Program-made: the position numbers and the translations under genes | Part shown: positions 34,543 to 47,204 of the stretch, in pieces | How the letters are laid out: each line of letters opens with the position of its first letter | How positions within the stretch are numbered: position 1 is the first letter of the stretch | From: Trema orientale | Taxonomy: Eukaryota > Streptophyta > Magnoliopsida > Rosales > Cannabaceae | NCBI GenBank assembly: GCA_002914845.1 | Contig: JXTC01000379.1 | Location: forward strand, 85,863-149,862 | Length of the DNA stretch: 64,000 nt | Direction: 5' to 3' | The notes under the pieces: model-generated | The model's input: the letters and a program-made list of their open reading frames with translations, nothing else | Told to the model about the DNA's origin: nothing | The model's database searches: none

Positions 34543-37500
34543 TCACTGGTTTGACGTGGAGCAGAGGGAGTCAGGATCAACCTTAATTACCTTGGTGTTA
34601 TATGAACCACAAAACCTACATTTATGATAGAGCCAGTGGAAGGGCGCATTCCCTTTCTTATCACAGTCATTGCACAGGATATCCTGTAAAATACCCATAT
34701 ACGTATCAGCTGATGAAAATGTGGACAAAGAAATGGGATTGGTGTGTCCAGAAAGTCTACCTGACAGCGATCCTTGTATTCTTCTGGGAGCTCCTCAGAG
34801 GCCAGTAGCGCATCAAGCATGCCAAAGTAAACCTTGAAAGAAATCAGAAACCAGAAATAACACATTTTAATGGCACTTGTTAACAATGCTTATCACCATC
34901 TTAATGGTTATTGCTTTGCACTAAATAAGGATAACTACTACCATAGAAAGAAAATCCATATATGGTCATTTCAAGGTGGTGCAACATTTGCCTCATTAAT
35001 TGATATTTTAAGTAACATCATAAGAAACTTGTAATATTAAGAATGTCTTAAGTACAAATATTCATACCGACATATCTCCCATAGATTTGCTACAGATTGG
35101 GCAGATGTAGTGACTGCAAGTATATGCCTGACATTACGAATAATTAACGTCATTTTGATCAAACATTTTTGAAACACTTTTCCATAAATGTGAAAAGATA
35201 GAACAAACATGAAACTGGAACCAAAGCAAAGATATCAATGAAGAACCAACCCGGAAGCAATCTGAATGCATATAATGGCCACAAGGAAGAGCTCTCACAG
35301 TTGCACTTGATGTGAATAAAAAATCACAGCAGATGGGACAGTTTATTTCCAGACCTTTCTCCCGACACTTGTGATCTGGGGATTTTATGCCCAGGCAACA
35401 ATTGCAGGTCATGCAATGAAAGAAGTCAGTACCAAGTCCCTTTCCGACACGACATAAGTTGCAGAAAGGACAATGATAAACTGCCCTGATATAACACAGA
35501 AAGAAGACAAGAAAAATAATGGATGAGTAACCAGCCTCCTGGAAGTAACCACAAAATATTGCAACAGCGACCGATGTACAATGAACGGAGCCTACTAACC
35601 ATATCAAACCATTCAGACTATTCTCAAACGTTAGGAGAATTACAGAAAATGAAGATAATGTTGAATTTTAGTTGTAGCTTCTGTGCAATGAATGTAGCGC
35701 AAAACTTTTGAGAAAATATTTCCGGACAAGAAAATATAATTCAATATTGTCTTTTTTATTGTCTAAGGTACTTTTTCACAAAAACTCAGTCCTGATACCT
35801 TCTATCCACATCTATGAAAGATCAATATTGGCAATTGGCAACTCAGTAAATCGATACAATAATTCTCTCCAATAAATACACTAATTGACAATAATTGATA
35901 GACTAATGTAACAAGCAAAATTCTAAATGACAATAAAATACATCAGAAAACTGGAATTTAGTAATATCTGTATTTCTACATCAGAAAAAAGGTTATAAAC
36001 TTGTAGGCAATGGGCATACCTTTCATCGTCAAAAAATTTGCAAATACTACAATAGTACTTTGCCATTGAGAGTTCCTGGCAGGAAGGTGTTTTGCAGACT
36101 GGTCCAACAGGCTGTATTTGCAAGCACTGCATACACATCATTTCAACTGTAGACTTCCTGCATATTAATTACATAAAATATAATCACCCATCCACAAACA
36201 GACTATTAATATGCTACTAAATACTAATTGAAAATTTCAAATAAAACCACAATACGCATGGTTACCGATCCATCGAATGGTCGCTGACTTTATCATGGCA
36301 GAACCTGCATGTGTATAACTTGCCACAACAAGCAGCTCGGAGTTTGCAATTTCTCTTGTAATGCTCACACCCAAAAACTCGTTTCTCTAAATCACGAAAT
36401 GAGGGAGAGCAACCATGTAAGTCTTCATCATTCGAACTATCAGCTGCAGTTGCTAGAGGTGACTTCTGCTGAGAAGCTATCCAGCGACTAGCATGACCCA
36501 TAAATTTATCAAAACATGTGAACTTGAGAGCTAACAAGTGATCAAAATGATTAATACACAAATATACCTGGTCATTAGATTTTGAATAAGATATGCTTTT
36601 CTTCTCGGATCAAGAGTTGAATCACGAGAGACTTTTCTTATTTCTGATTGAAGCTCATTTTCATTCATCCTAAAAATATCTTTCCATCCAGGCTTAAAAG
36701 TGATGTCACTATGCTCCAAGCTTTCGCTGACACTGGCCCCTGAAATTTAAAATCAGAGTTCATATAGTAAGAATTTATAGCGTGTGGAATATCCTTAAAA
36801 TTTGTGTTAGGAATTTCAGGAAGCAAAAGTCATACCTCTTCCAAAAGTGAAAGGCAGAAGAAGATACAAGACAATATTGGATAATTAACTTTTGGAAAAC
36901 AAAAGCTTTGTCCAAACCTGATAGACAATTATCTGACATTGTAGTATGTGAAGATGCAGGAGTTCCATCCCACCATTCGTTAAGCCACTCACTGAACATG
37001 GTATTTTTCGTAGCCTGCTTCCATGTGTCCATCATTTTGTTTTGCTCCTCCTGAGTAAGAGCAGAAGTTACCCATGGCAACATTGACTGGAGGACTTCAG
37101 CCCCGGTTGTACCAATTATTTGACCAACAATTTTATCTTGTTCCTCCACGGAAAAATGTTTGTCAAATAATGGCCATAATTCAAGTTCTTCTCTGAAAAC
37201 ATGTTGATCTAATGTTACTCTAATGGATTTGCACATGGCCTGGAGCTTAGAGGCTAGCTCATTATACTCTCTTCGAGTATCATTATGATCGACAGATTCA
37301 AATCGATTCAAGCATTCATTTAGTTGTTTAAGCTCACCAAGCACAGAAGAAATATCCTCAAAAAGTTTTTCTTCCTGCTTGTGGTCCAGAGTGTAGGAGT
37401 GGCTGACGTTATGAAGAGTCTCCTTAGATTCTAATGCAGGAAAAACTATGTCATCCTCTGCATTGCTATGGGCCTTATATAGACCCCACAGCAATTGAAA

Positions 37501-40500
37501 TCTGCCACTAAACTGCCGAAGGAAAGACTCATCACAATCAGTAAGATTTCCAGATTCAACATCCAAATACTCCAAGTCTTTGCAGATGGCTTTATGAAAT
37601 TTAAATATGTTGTCAATAGGTCGTATGGCACACCCATTCCCGGTAGAGCTTATATCTGTTCCCCAGCTAAAAAGACTGGAGTTCAGAGAAGGAGCAGAAG
37701 GTCTAAAAGACAATGAACGCATAGATTTTCCTGCAGCTAGAGAACCTACTCCTAAATTACTTCCATTTACACCTAGCCCAGGAACATGGCATGACTGGTT
37801 ACTACAAGATAATTCAGGCGGATTTATGGTTTCAGCTGGGCAACAAGAAACACTATCTTTTTGTGATGCCAAGTTTCGGCGCTTGACTGGCCTTTGACTG
37901 TCATCTTCACTACCTGCTTGACCATTTGATAATTCTACCTCAATGGAAGACACAGAGAAACACATAGACACCGCTTCACCAAGACCTCCTTTTGTTCCCT
38001 TCAGTCCAGTTGTAGAACAACAACCAGTTACACTTGAAGATAAACAAACATTCGTAGGATGACCTTTGCATGCCCAACCGGAAAAAAGAGTTACCAGCGC
38101 AGAATCTGATGCTGGAGCTGCATTAGATAACTATGCAAATCAGATTATACTAGGAAGTAATTCTAAAAAGAAATGGCAGCAGGAAAAGCAAGAAGAACAC
38201 ACCAGTTAAAAACATTACAAACATGATAACTTGTGAAATGGGAACTGATACATAACCTGCCATACGCATATTTTGAAGAAAAGAACTTGCTTCTTCTTCA
38301 CTAAGTAACCCAATGAACCATGGCAACACACACTCGATCAATTTCAAGGGCATCAAACATAGACTTTGGTAGAGAAGTTTCCGCTGCCTTTCCGGGCTAA
38401 AATGCTTTCGAGCAAGTGGAAGAACCTATCACATAATTCAATTATGAGATGGTAACATTTGTTTAGGCATATCCAAATTCATAGGTTGCTATTTTATTTA
38501 CTAGGCTATTTCTGAAGTGCAAATAACCAAACTTTAAGGTTACAAGTCCAAACTACCCCCTTGGAAGCCTTAAAGGATAACCTTACATATTACATCATCT
38601 ACAAATCAGTATACAATTATTTAAGCAAATAACATGCTTTGGAGCTGCTCTGGCTTTGATAAAACCTTAGACTCTTCCATTCTCACATCTGGTCCCATCT
38701 ACAGTACTACGATGTCAAGAATCCCAGAAGAACAGGTGGACTAGGTATTCTGCAAGCTAAGCTAATTTCATAATGGAAGTCCAAAGAGACCACTCACCTG
38801 AGCTTCCTCATTTTGGAAGTGTCTCAGTATGTTGCCCATTATTTTATCAGCATGAGAGCACAACTTCAAACAAAATTCAGAAGAAGAGGAGTTGGCTCCT
38901 GCACTTTGGATGCTTTCTATAAGGCACCTAAGCTTGTCAAATTGAATCTCTTCTTCTGCATGCTCATGGGCAAAAGAGATTTCAGCATCTACAGCAGGAA
39001 ATATAACTTCGTCCTCAGCAATGCTACAGTCAAAGAGACAAAATCAACTTATTTCACAAATTTAAGGCAACCATAATTCGTAAGAGATAAAAGAAATAAA
39101 AATAAGTAATTTAAATGTAGGAGTTAATGACATTAATAGCCCCTGAATTATACATTGTATACTCTGGTATGTGAATTTTCAACTCACAATAATGGCCCTT
39201 GAATTATGTAATTGTTACAACAATGACCCATTTGTCACAAACTATTAAATATTTAATAGAAATAAGTCATTACAAAGCACATAGCTTGGCAACTATGGTC
39301 AAGAATGAGACTTCGAATTTTCAACTTACACAGTAGACTATAGAGTCTTATGTAATTATTACAACAATGATCATTTTTTCTAACAAAATGTTATATTTTA
39401 ATTGAGGCATCTACAAAGCATACAGTTTGGTAACTATGGCTAAAAACAAGATTCTAACTCATAAAAGTAAATAATGTCCAATTATATACTTTATTCATGA
39501 CTATTTTATGTTAAAAAACTAACACTTTGTAACAAAAGAGTCATTGCTATAACAATTGCATAATTCATAGGCTATTACTATGTAAGTTAAAAATTCAGAG
39601 ACCAAAGTGGTACAAAGAGTATAATTTAGGAGCCAATATTATTATTAACCGTTAAATGTATGCTTCACCACTTTTCTAATTTTTCTGGAGTTCGGGGTGA
39701 GGAGATGCCGATATGAAGAAAATTTGAATGCATAACATGAACATCTTCACTTCAAAAATTCTTTGTTGCTTTCACCTTTAAGAAAATTTGGCTGCCAAAA
39801 TTCTTTTTCAGAATTGAACTTTTAAATGCAGTAAAACAAATCATGAGCCAAGTATACACGTGATGTAATAGATTAGTACATAGTAGACATGATCCAGAAG
39901 ACCGACTTCCCATTATCAAATTGTCCTCCATGAGGAAGATTACAATTAAGCATTTACTGATAAGCAACTATTTAAGCACTGAAGGCAATGAAGTCGTTGC
40001 TTTACACAGCTGAAAATTGCACCTGTGGAAAATGCAGATGTCTGCAATGAAATGCAGCCTCTTAGTAAATGCTGACAAATCAGATTCTCCACAAAGTTGG
40101 ATCTTCCTAGCGGCCTCAGCTATGTCATTCAACTCTCTTTTTATAGCATTATGCCAAAGCAATATTTCATCGATAGGACTTAAAACGGTGCAAGTAGTTG
40201 GATCACAATTGAGCTCAATATGTTTCCTTTTACTGTTCTTGGAGGATTGACATGCTTGTCCCATCGCTGTCTGACTGACTAAGGCAATAGGCCAAGAATC
40301 CTGGGATTGAGCTTTAGAACTATCTTTGCTAGTTTTATGTGTGTCAGACGTTTTTTCCCCTTCCATCCAGGAAAATACAACCTTCATGTTATACATGAGG
40401 ATCAGCCTGTTTTCATTGAAACAACTGTACTATTAAGGCCATGAAAGAGCCCTTACCTGCTGCAGAAGCTTTTCCTCTGGTATTACCTTGCCCAGCAACT

Positions 40501-42287
40501 TGCACATATCCTGGTGCTCATCAGAAGATATAGAGGAAGAAAGCCACGGAAGAAATTCAGCCATCATATTAACCGGAATACTGCACAAAAACTGCCAGAC
40601 CAGGGAAGCCTGCTCTTCATATGAAAACTTCTCAATAAGCAGTGGGAGGACCTGCCAAATGCAATAGCAAGCTTCCAGCATACTCAACTCTATTGGGAAA
40701 ACTTTCAAAACATGGTAATAATCTGGAAATTACACTTCATTTGCATAACAATTCACACAGCCCAAACAAACTATAGATGCATATGGTAAGAGCAGACTCC
40801 CCAACTGTCAACCAGCTCAGCAATGTTGTTTTTCACGTCAATAGGAAGCTTCCCCAGTGTATATTAAACTAGAAACCTTGTTTAAAATGAAAGTAGCTTA
40901 CTCACCACCTACTGACAATCTATCTTCAGTATGATATATACTCGTAAAATGAGCGCATAGCTCTCAACTACAGTTGAAAGGCTCCTAATTCCTCGTGAAC
41001 CGACAGTTGCAAAGCAGTATACGTTTCATTCTCACTAAAGAATGTAGAACATATCAATTACCGGCTCGCACTTACAATCATAGAAGCATGGTGGACACCG
41101 CTGATAACAACACAGATCAAACTTACTACATTGAATCAAACAAATACCTGATCCTCTTCCTTAGACATATGCTGGCTAATTGATGTTTGAAGGGCCGCAG
41201 TACAAGAGGCTAATTCTCTCCAATAGCTTTCTTCATTTTTCATATCTGAGTTTAAAAGCTCGAACAACTGATCAAAAAGAACACTTTCTCCCTTGTGTTC
41301 AAGAGAGTAAGTTCGAGCTACATTCTTTACACGTATATCCAGAGCTGGAAAGATGACCTACAATTTCAAAGCACAAAATATCACAACCTCAATACATCAT
41401 ATAATTCACCATCACCGAAAATAGTTTTGCTAATCTTGCCACCAGTCTCCACCAGGCATGACATGAGACTGGTGACTTTGCAAACGCTTGTTTAACACAA
41501 ATAAAAGACGAACGCCATTAAATTATAGAGATTTATGTCAGCATCGCCTCTATGACTAGCATTATCCCCACTTGAACCATTATCAATTGCAAAATCAAAG
41601 CATTTGTGTAAGGAACCACAGACTCCATATCTTAATTTCTTAAAAAAGGGTTCAATGCTGGCACTGCAACACTTCAAAACTGCATGATTGACGGGAAATT
41701 TTTCTTTCGGAGTCCAAAAATTCGAGTCTTATGCCTTCAAACTCATAATTTCCAAATTTCCAGATGAATCATGTAAGAGTTTATATAATCCTATACCCCC
41801 GAAAAGTAATCGGATAAACCCATAACGCATTCACACCAAAATCAACTACTTTCACTAATCTAAAAACATATTAACGACATCAAAAAAGCAAAGCACTAAA
41901 TTTCAAAATCCAATTATAATCAAACTACAAACGCCAAAAGGGTCATAATCCACAAATTCACAAAATTCACAAAAACCAATTAAACACCACCTCATCCTCC
42001 GCATTACAATGATGCTTATAAATTTTGCGAAGAAACTGGTAACGCTCTATCAAGGGCCTGATATCGGCGCCACTTTCTTGGTTGGTGGCGAGGGCCACGG
42101 CGGCGCGGTGGAGGCCGTCGAGCTCAGAGCGTATGGCTTTGTGGAAAAGCAAGAAGATTAGGATTGGGGATTCGAGAGCGGAGTCGTTGAAGCGGGTCTT
42201 CGACGGCGAGGGATCGAGAGGACTGACTGGACAAGCCATTACAGCCACAGTTCCACCGCCAGCAGCAGCCGGAAATGGCGTCGCCAT
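34543..42287 (-). CDS. BTS: BRUTUS-type hemerythrin / CHY / RING E3 ubiquitin ligase, iron regulator
   Basis: Fourteen exons join in frame to 1231 aa (3696 nt): 41991-42287, 41148-41357, 40457-40651, 40023-40381, 38798-39023, 38257-38425, 36918-38117, 36568-36739, 36266-36487, 36020-36157, 35251-35485, 35068-35127, 34761-34832, 34543-34683, all with GT-AG introns. Three hemerythrin HHE domains lie at about 40-180 (H49, HH92-93, AEDE), 303-445 (H311) and 655-800 (H660, NAEDD). A CHY zinc finger starts at C983 and is followed by a CTCHY region, a RING (CPICC from 1112, [13 protein letters not shown] near 1150) and a C-terminal zinc ribbon ([19 protein letters not shown]). Arabidopsis BTS (about 1250 aa) is a nuclear E3 ligase that binds iron through the HHE domains and degrades bHLH IVc factors, restraining the iron-deficiency response. 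Length and domain set look intact. The start follows MATP-type homologues. BTS rather than a BTS-like paralogue is favoured by the N-terminus and domain set. Confidence 0.96.
39120..39651. mobile_element. Mutator-like MITE inside BRUTUS intron 4
   Basis: The 532-bp element has long TIRs (left GGAGTTAATGACATTAATAG, right mirrored CGGTTAATAATAATATTGGC, then CCCCTGAATTATAC / CTCCTAAATTATAC) and exact 9-bp duplications TTAAATGTA at 39111-39119 and 39652-39660. The arms pair for more than 150 bases. It occupies over half of the 999-bp intron between exons 4 and 5. Confidence 0.85.
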
Positions 42288-42357
42288 TAGCAAGAAGTGA
42301 AGAAAGCTCGGAATGGAACGTGATTGCGGATTGAGAATTCCAAAAACCTAAAACCAT
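42124..42357 (-). promoter_or_regulatory. Upstream ORF overlapping the BRUTUS start codon
   Basis: An ATG at 42357 in a strong context (G at -3, G at +4) lies 70 bases upstream of the BRUTUS ATG (42287, C at -3) and in a different frame. Its 77-codon frame runs past the BRUTUS start to a stop at 42124. If the transcript begins upstream of 42357, it could lower BRUTUS translation. The transcription start is unknown, so this is conditional. Confidence 0.45.
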
Positions 42358-42549
42358 TCCCAAATTTGGGAGATTTTGCTGGGTCTCTTCTTGGTTGAAT
42401 GGTGTTATTAGTCTTTGATCTCTCTTTCTATACAGGGACGCAAAATCCTTGCCTCCAGAGGGTGTGGTTATATTCTTTATCAGTGTCTCCCTCCATAAGC
42501 TTATGAAAGAGAGAGAATAGCACGAGAAAGTTGTTATAGATAAAGAAAA

Positions 42550-43451
42550 GGTTAATGGCACCGTTGGTCCCAAATTTATTATTATTTTGCCATATTAGTC
42601 CTCTCGGTCTCTTTTTTATAGTATTTAAGTACTAATTTTTTCTATTTTTGACACCATCGGTCCTTTTAGTATATTTTATCTAAGATTCCGTTAAAATTTA
42701 TTTGGACGAGAGAAATTTTGCGCCATTGATCTTGATTTTTTAATTATTTAATAATTTCGTCCCTATTTTTTTTGTATTCATATTTCCGATTTACAATATT
42801 GCATCTACCAATTTCGGAAAATTAAAATTCTAAAAAAAAAATTTTCCGAAAGATTGACATATGCAATTACATAAAGAATAGAAAACTATAAAATTTTCAG
42901 GCTCATTTGCTGCAAATAATTAATTAATTTTTTAGAATAACCATTCATAATTACATGGACACTTAATGGATATAGTAAATTTTCAGTCAAATTTGACTAG
43001 TGTAAAAGCGTGTGTGTGAAATTTTTTTAGTTTTAAAAATGGTAAGATAATTATTTTTCGTTCATAAAGTTACTATAGTTTGACATAAACTAAGATTTAT
43101 TAGTATAATTTTTTTTCTTTTTTGAATTTAGTTTTTAAATAAATTGTTTGTTTTATATACATCTTTGAATTTTAATTTTTTGAAAGATTGACAAATGTAA
43201 TATTGTTAATCAGAAATATGAATATAAAAATAAAAATTAGAGACCAGATTATTAAACAATCGAAAAATCGAGATCAATGGTGTAAAATTTCTCTCATTCA
43301 AATAAATTTTAATAGAATTTTCGATGGAATATGCCAAAAGGACTAATGGTGCCAAAAAAAGAAACGATTAGTACTTAAATATCATAAAAAATAAGATGAG
43401 AATCAATATGCCAAAATGGTAATAAGCTGGGGACCAAGGTGTTATCAACCC
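42550..43451. mobile_element. Mutator-like MITE in the BRUTUS upstream region
   Basis: Ends GGTTAATGGCACCGTTGGTC and, mirrored, GGTTGATAACACCTTGGTCC begin long TIRs of about 300 bases each (shared phrases CCTTTTAGTATATT / AATATGCCAAAAGG and AGAGAAATTTTGCG / TGTAAAATTTCTCT). A near-perfect 9-bp repeat, TAAAGAAAA (42541-42549) and AAAAGAAAA (43452-43460), flanks it. It begins about 260 bases upstream of the BRUTUS ATG, separating the proximal promoter from older upstream sequence. Confidence 0.8.
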
Positions 43452-43482
43452 AAAAGAAAAAGGGGGAACATATAGTTGGCGC

Positions 43483-43488
43483 CACGTG
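43483..43488. promoter_or_regulatory. G-box CACGTG upstream of BRUTUS
   Basis: CACGTG within GCCACGTGTC is a canonical bHLH/bZIP site. It lies about 1.2 kb upstream of the BRUTUS ATG and immediately beyond the Mutator-like insertion. It may have been part of the pre-insertion promoter; function is not shown. Confidence 0.35.
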
Positions 43489-43489
43489 T

Positions 43490-44740
43490 CAGTCACCTGC
43501 CACGCTGTACCAAACTCCAACCAAGGTTTATAGCAGGGACCCTTGATTTTTAACCGAATTTGGCTCTTTTTCTTTTTTTTTTTTTTTTAAGAATTTGCAA
43601 TGTTATTCATCTGAATCTCCATCTTAGAGAACAAAATATTACGAAGTGTCGAGTTTTAATTGCAAAATATTACCAAGTATCAACTAGAATAACCTATTAA
43701 TATTAGGATTACCCATCCTTACCAAATCGTGAATGCATCTGATCACTGGTGTTATGATATGCTACCATACACAGTTCTCAATATTGTAATTATGATAATT
43801 TTTTTTCTCGAAAACCCCCTAAAAGGGATAGTTTTTCGAAAACATAAGTAGAAAGTATATGTATCCGATGCTGAAGTGTGTTTAAATAAAAAATCTTGTT
43901 TTATTTTATGGTGTTGATTTTTTTTTAAATAAATATAGTGCTGATTTTAAAAGGAATGTAAAATTTCTATAGACTGACGATTATTGTATTTCCTATATAT
44001 ATAAATATATGAGCTATATATATTGTCTATGAGTATTCTTGCTCGAGTGCTCATTTATATTAATAAAAGATTCACCTTTTACTTCATTTTAAAAAAATAA
44101 TAATAATAATTCTAAAAACGCCCTCTCTATTATCGTTAAATATCATGTTTAACTCTATGTTCTAATAAATTACAAAAGTATCTCCTTTGTTTTTTAAAAT
44201 AAGTAAGAAAATATACCCTCAGACCTTTTTGCTAATATCTAAAATACCCTTGAATATATTTAAAAATATATTGCCAAACATTCCATATTAATCTAATCAA
44301 TTTTTTATTTAAAAATAAAACCATACTTTTTTTAGATTATAAAAAAATATTGATAACATTTTTCTTTTTCTTTTTTTTTGTAATGAACTTTAGGGCTTTT
44401 TTTTTTTTAAGAAATTAATAAAGGAGTTGTTTGAATATCAATATTGTAAAGGTATTAATGTCATTTAGAAAAATATTTATAAAAAATTTGACCGAAAAGA
44501 AAGAAGAGTTATTTTTTTTTCTATTTAAAAAAATAGAGGGATACTTTTAAGTTTTATGAGAATAGATGGAAAAATTTAGTATCTAGCTAAAACATAATGT
44601 TATTCTTGGGATTATCCCGAAAAATAAGAGGAGTTATATTTGTATCCTTAAATTGCATAAAAGTACCCTTAATCTAAACCTATCCCATTAAAAATTTTAA
44701 TATGTACCCTCAACTTTGTTAACTTATTAATTTTCACACC
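43490..44740. other. AT-rich intergenic DNA
   Basis: No gene or bounded element was recognised. Long T-runs lie near 43570 and 44400. Confidence 0.4.
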
Positions 44741-44746
44741 CGATAA

Positions 44747-45209
44747 TGACACTCGGTAGGAGAGATTCATGGGAAGTTGGAGAGTGATGGGAGGATTCAT
44801 GGGAGGATGGAGAGTGATGGGAGAAGAGGTGAAATCATTTGTTTGGTAGAAAAACCATTTGTCTGGTAAGAGGGATGGTAGGAGGGATTGAGGGAGGGAG
44901 AGGAGAAATAGAGGGGTTGAAAATTCCCTTAGGTCTACCATTTGAAATCCCCTGTTAATAAGGATTTGTCTTCTCTCTTCTCTTTTTGAGTACAATGACA
45001 TAATAGCCCTCTAAAAAAATAATATAAAATTATTAAATAACAGATACTATGATAATTTGACAAATAAATATTCATTATCCTTCATACTCTCCATCTTTCC
45101 TACCAAATAACTTACCGGGATTGTCACTCTCCTCTATCTCTTTCACATTTTCTCTCCTTCCTAAGCTCTTCATTCATCCTACATTCCCTCCTTCCTACCA
45201 AACATAGTG
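44747..45209. mobile_element. Probable Tourist-like MITE
   Basis: The right end CCTACCAAACATAGTG is followed by TAA (45210-45212). The left end TGACACTCGGTAGG is preceded by TAA (44744-44746) and is a diverged mirror of it. GGTAGGAGGGA / TCCCTCCTTCC stretches pair further in. A 30-bp tandem duplication starting GATTCATGGGA lies at 44764-44823. The 110-codon minus-strand frame at 44669-45001 is element sequence. Confidence 0.55.
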
Positions 45210-45212
45210 TAA

Positions 45213-47043
45213 CAACTTTTTTAAGGAAATAAATCTTCTCACAACTGCAATAACAACTTTTTAGACTGATTACTTGAAAAAAATAATAATACTAAACATA
45301 AAACCTAAAAAAATTTATTAAACGTGATTTAGCTAACAAACGAAGGAAAAAAAGTGATTGAAATACAAGATATTGGGAAATAGTATAAAATTAGTAGATT
45401 TATACGTATATATATTACATTTTTTTTTATAAAAAAGGACATTACTAAAAAAAAAAAAAGACATTTCCTACAAATACTCAAACATATACATTGGACAAAA
45501 TAATATAAACATATAATGATTTACTTGAATGGTGAAAGATTGTTGTTATCTTGTTCAATCGATGAACAAAATTATGAAAATAATAATTAATAATAGAGAT
45601 TCCTTTTTTTTTTAAAAAAAAAAAAAGTTTGCAAGTAGCTCGGATGCTTATGGGAATACTTATTAAGAGCTCGGATGCTTATGGGAAACAGGGAAAGTTT
45701 AACAAAGTTTTTTAATTATTGTAAGACGGGGTGTAGCTATTGAGAGTGAATTATTATAATTCATAAGTGTGATTAAAAGGTGTATAATTCTATATTTTGG
45801 TGCTTTTAAATAAGGATAGATATGTATTAAAAAAATTTGAAAGAAAAAAGTATATTTATGCCATTTTGTGGTGCAAATATAACCCCAAGAAAAAAAAAAG
45901 AATATGGTATATGAACTTTCACTGCTTTTATTCATGGCTTTTATTTTCTAATTAAATAAATAATAAACACTTTACATGTTTTCGTTACATAATCGACAAA
46001 TGTATAGTTTGACGATAAGTTCGTGTAATTTTAGAGAGATTTCGCCGCACAGGTGCAAAAAGAAATACTTCATCAACAATAAATATCTACGAAAAAGTTA
46101 TAATCAAATTAGGCTAAATTAACGTACTTTTCATTCTATATGACATGATTTTAACTTGAGCTAACATTAAAAAAATGCGCACTAGTTTTATAAAAAAAAA
46201 AAAAAAAAAAAAGAACGCACATTAGTAATATAATATGTGTTCCCTAACACATCGCTTTCTTCTAATATGCGATGAAAAAATAAAACACTTTTGTTAGTTT
46301 ATGTACACTAATGGTTCAGAATTGAAATAGTTTACAAGTAATTTTTCATGTACACAATACTTAGATTTGTCCTAATTGATGAAATTCTAGTGAAATTATA
46401 AAGTTTGAATTTGCATATGGGGCAAAATATTTACTTCCATTTCAGTTATTGAAATAATAATTTGGGTACTTTTGCAAAGAAACTTCATTGTATAGAGGTC
46501 TAAATTTGTAGGAGACACGTAGAAATTAAGTTTTAATTAGAAAACTAAATATCACGCTCCCTATTTTTCTCCTCCGCAGAGAGTGCTCTCTCCTCTTGTA
46601 ATTAACTTCCGCAACTCCACATCTTTTTCTCTGGGTGCCTCTCCTACCGAGGAGGGTGATGCATGTTTCCTCTCACCGGTATGAGTTTTTTTTTCTCATT
46701 TTCTTTTTGGTTTTTACTTTTATTTCTCAACAATCCTTCTATTTTGTAAAAGTAGTTGTCCACCTAGATTCAGATCTATGGTTCTTTGTGTGTATAGTAT
46801 TTTTCTATATTTAAAGCTTTTGAGAATCAGATTTAGAAGATTTTGTGTGGCATTTACCGATAGATGCCATGAAGAGGATGGCATTTGCTGATGGACGCCA
46901 TAAAAGGAGAGTGCATAAAGGCTCCAAAGATTTGCTTGGAGTTTTTTTCTTTATAAGTGGATTTTTGTTTGAGTGATGTTTCTATTTTAATTCCTTTAAA
47001 AGCTTGTACTATTCTTGTAGCCAATTTAGCTGGTGATTAATTA

Positions 47044-47076
<33 letters not shown>

Positions 47077-47190
47077 TACTTTAAGGGAGTGAGATTTAAA
47101 CTCGAGACTGTTCACATTAATTTAATTCCCTGAATAGCCTTCCTTAAAAAACATAATAATTTACCTATGGCGTTCCAAATATGAGAGGTA
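45213..47190. other. AT-rich intergenic DNA with small repeats
   Basis: AGCTCGGATGCTTATGGGAA is repeated with a 31-base period at 45637 and 45668. Near 46850-46905 two adjacent hairpins share GGCATTT and GCCAT words. A (TTA)n microsatellite lies at 47044-47075. Around 46550-46690 the sequence resembles a short untranslated exon ending at GGTATGAG, but no coding model fits. Confidence 0.4.
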
Positions 47191-47204
47191 TTATCCCAAA
47201 ATTA

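Noticed and set aside
36775-36917. Apparent C-terminal extension of the long BRUTUS exon frame
   Set aside because: The frame reads through the donor at 36916-36917 into intron 7. The homologous protein continues in the exon at 36568-36739.
44669-45001. 110-codon minus-strand ORF rich in Leu/Pro/Ser
   Set aside because: It overlaps the TIR element at 44747-45209 and its 30-bp duplication, and has no conserved domain.
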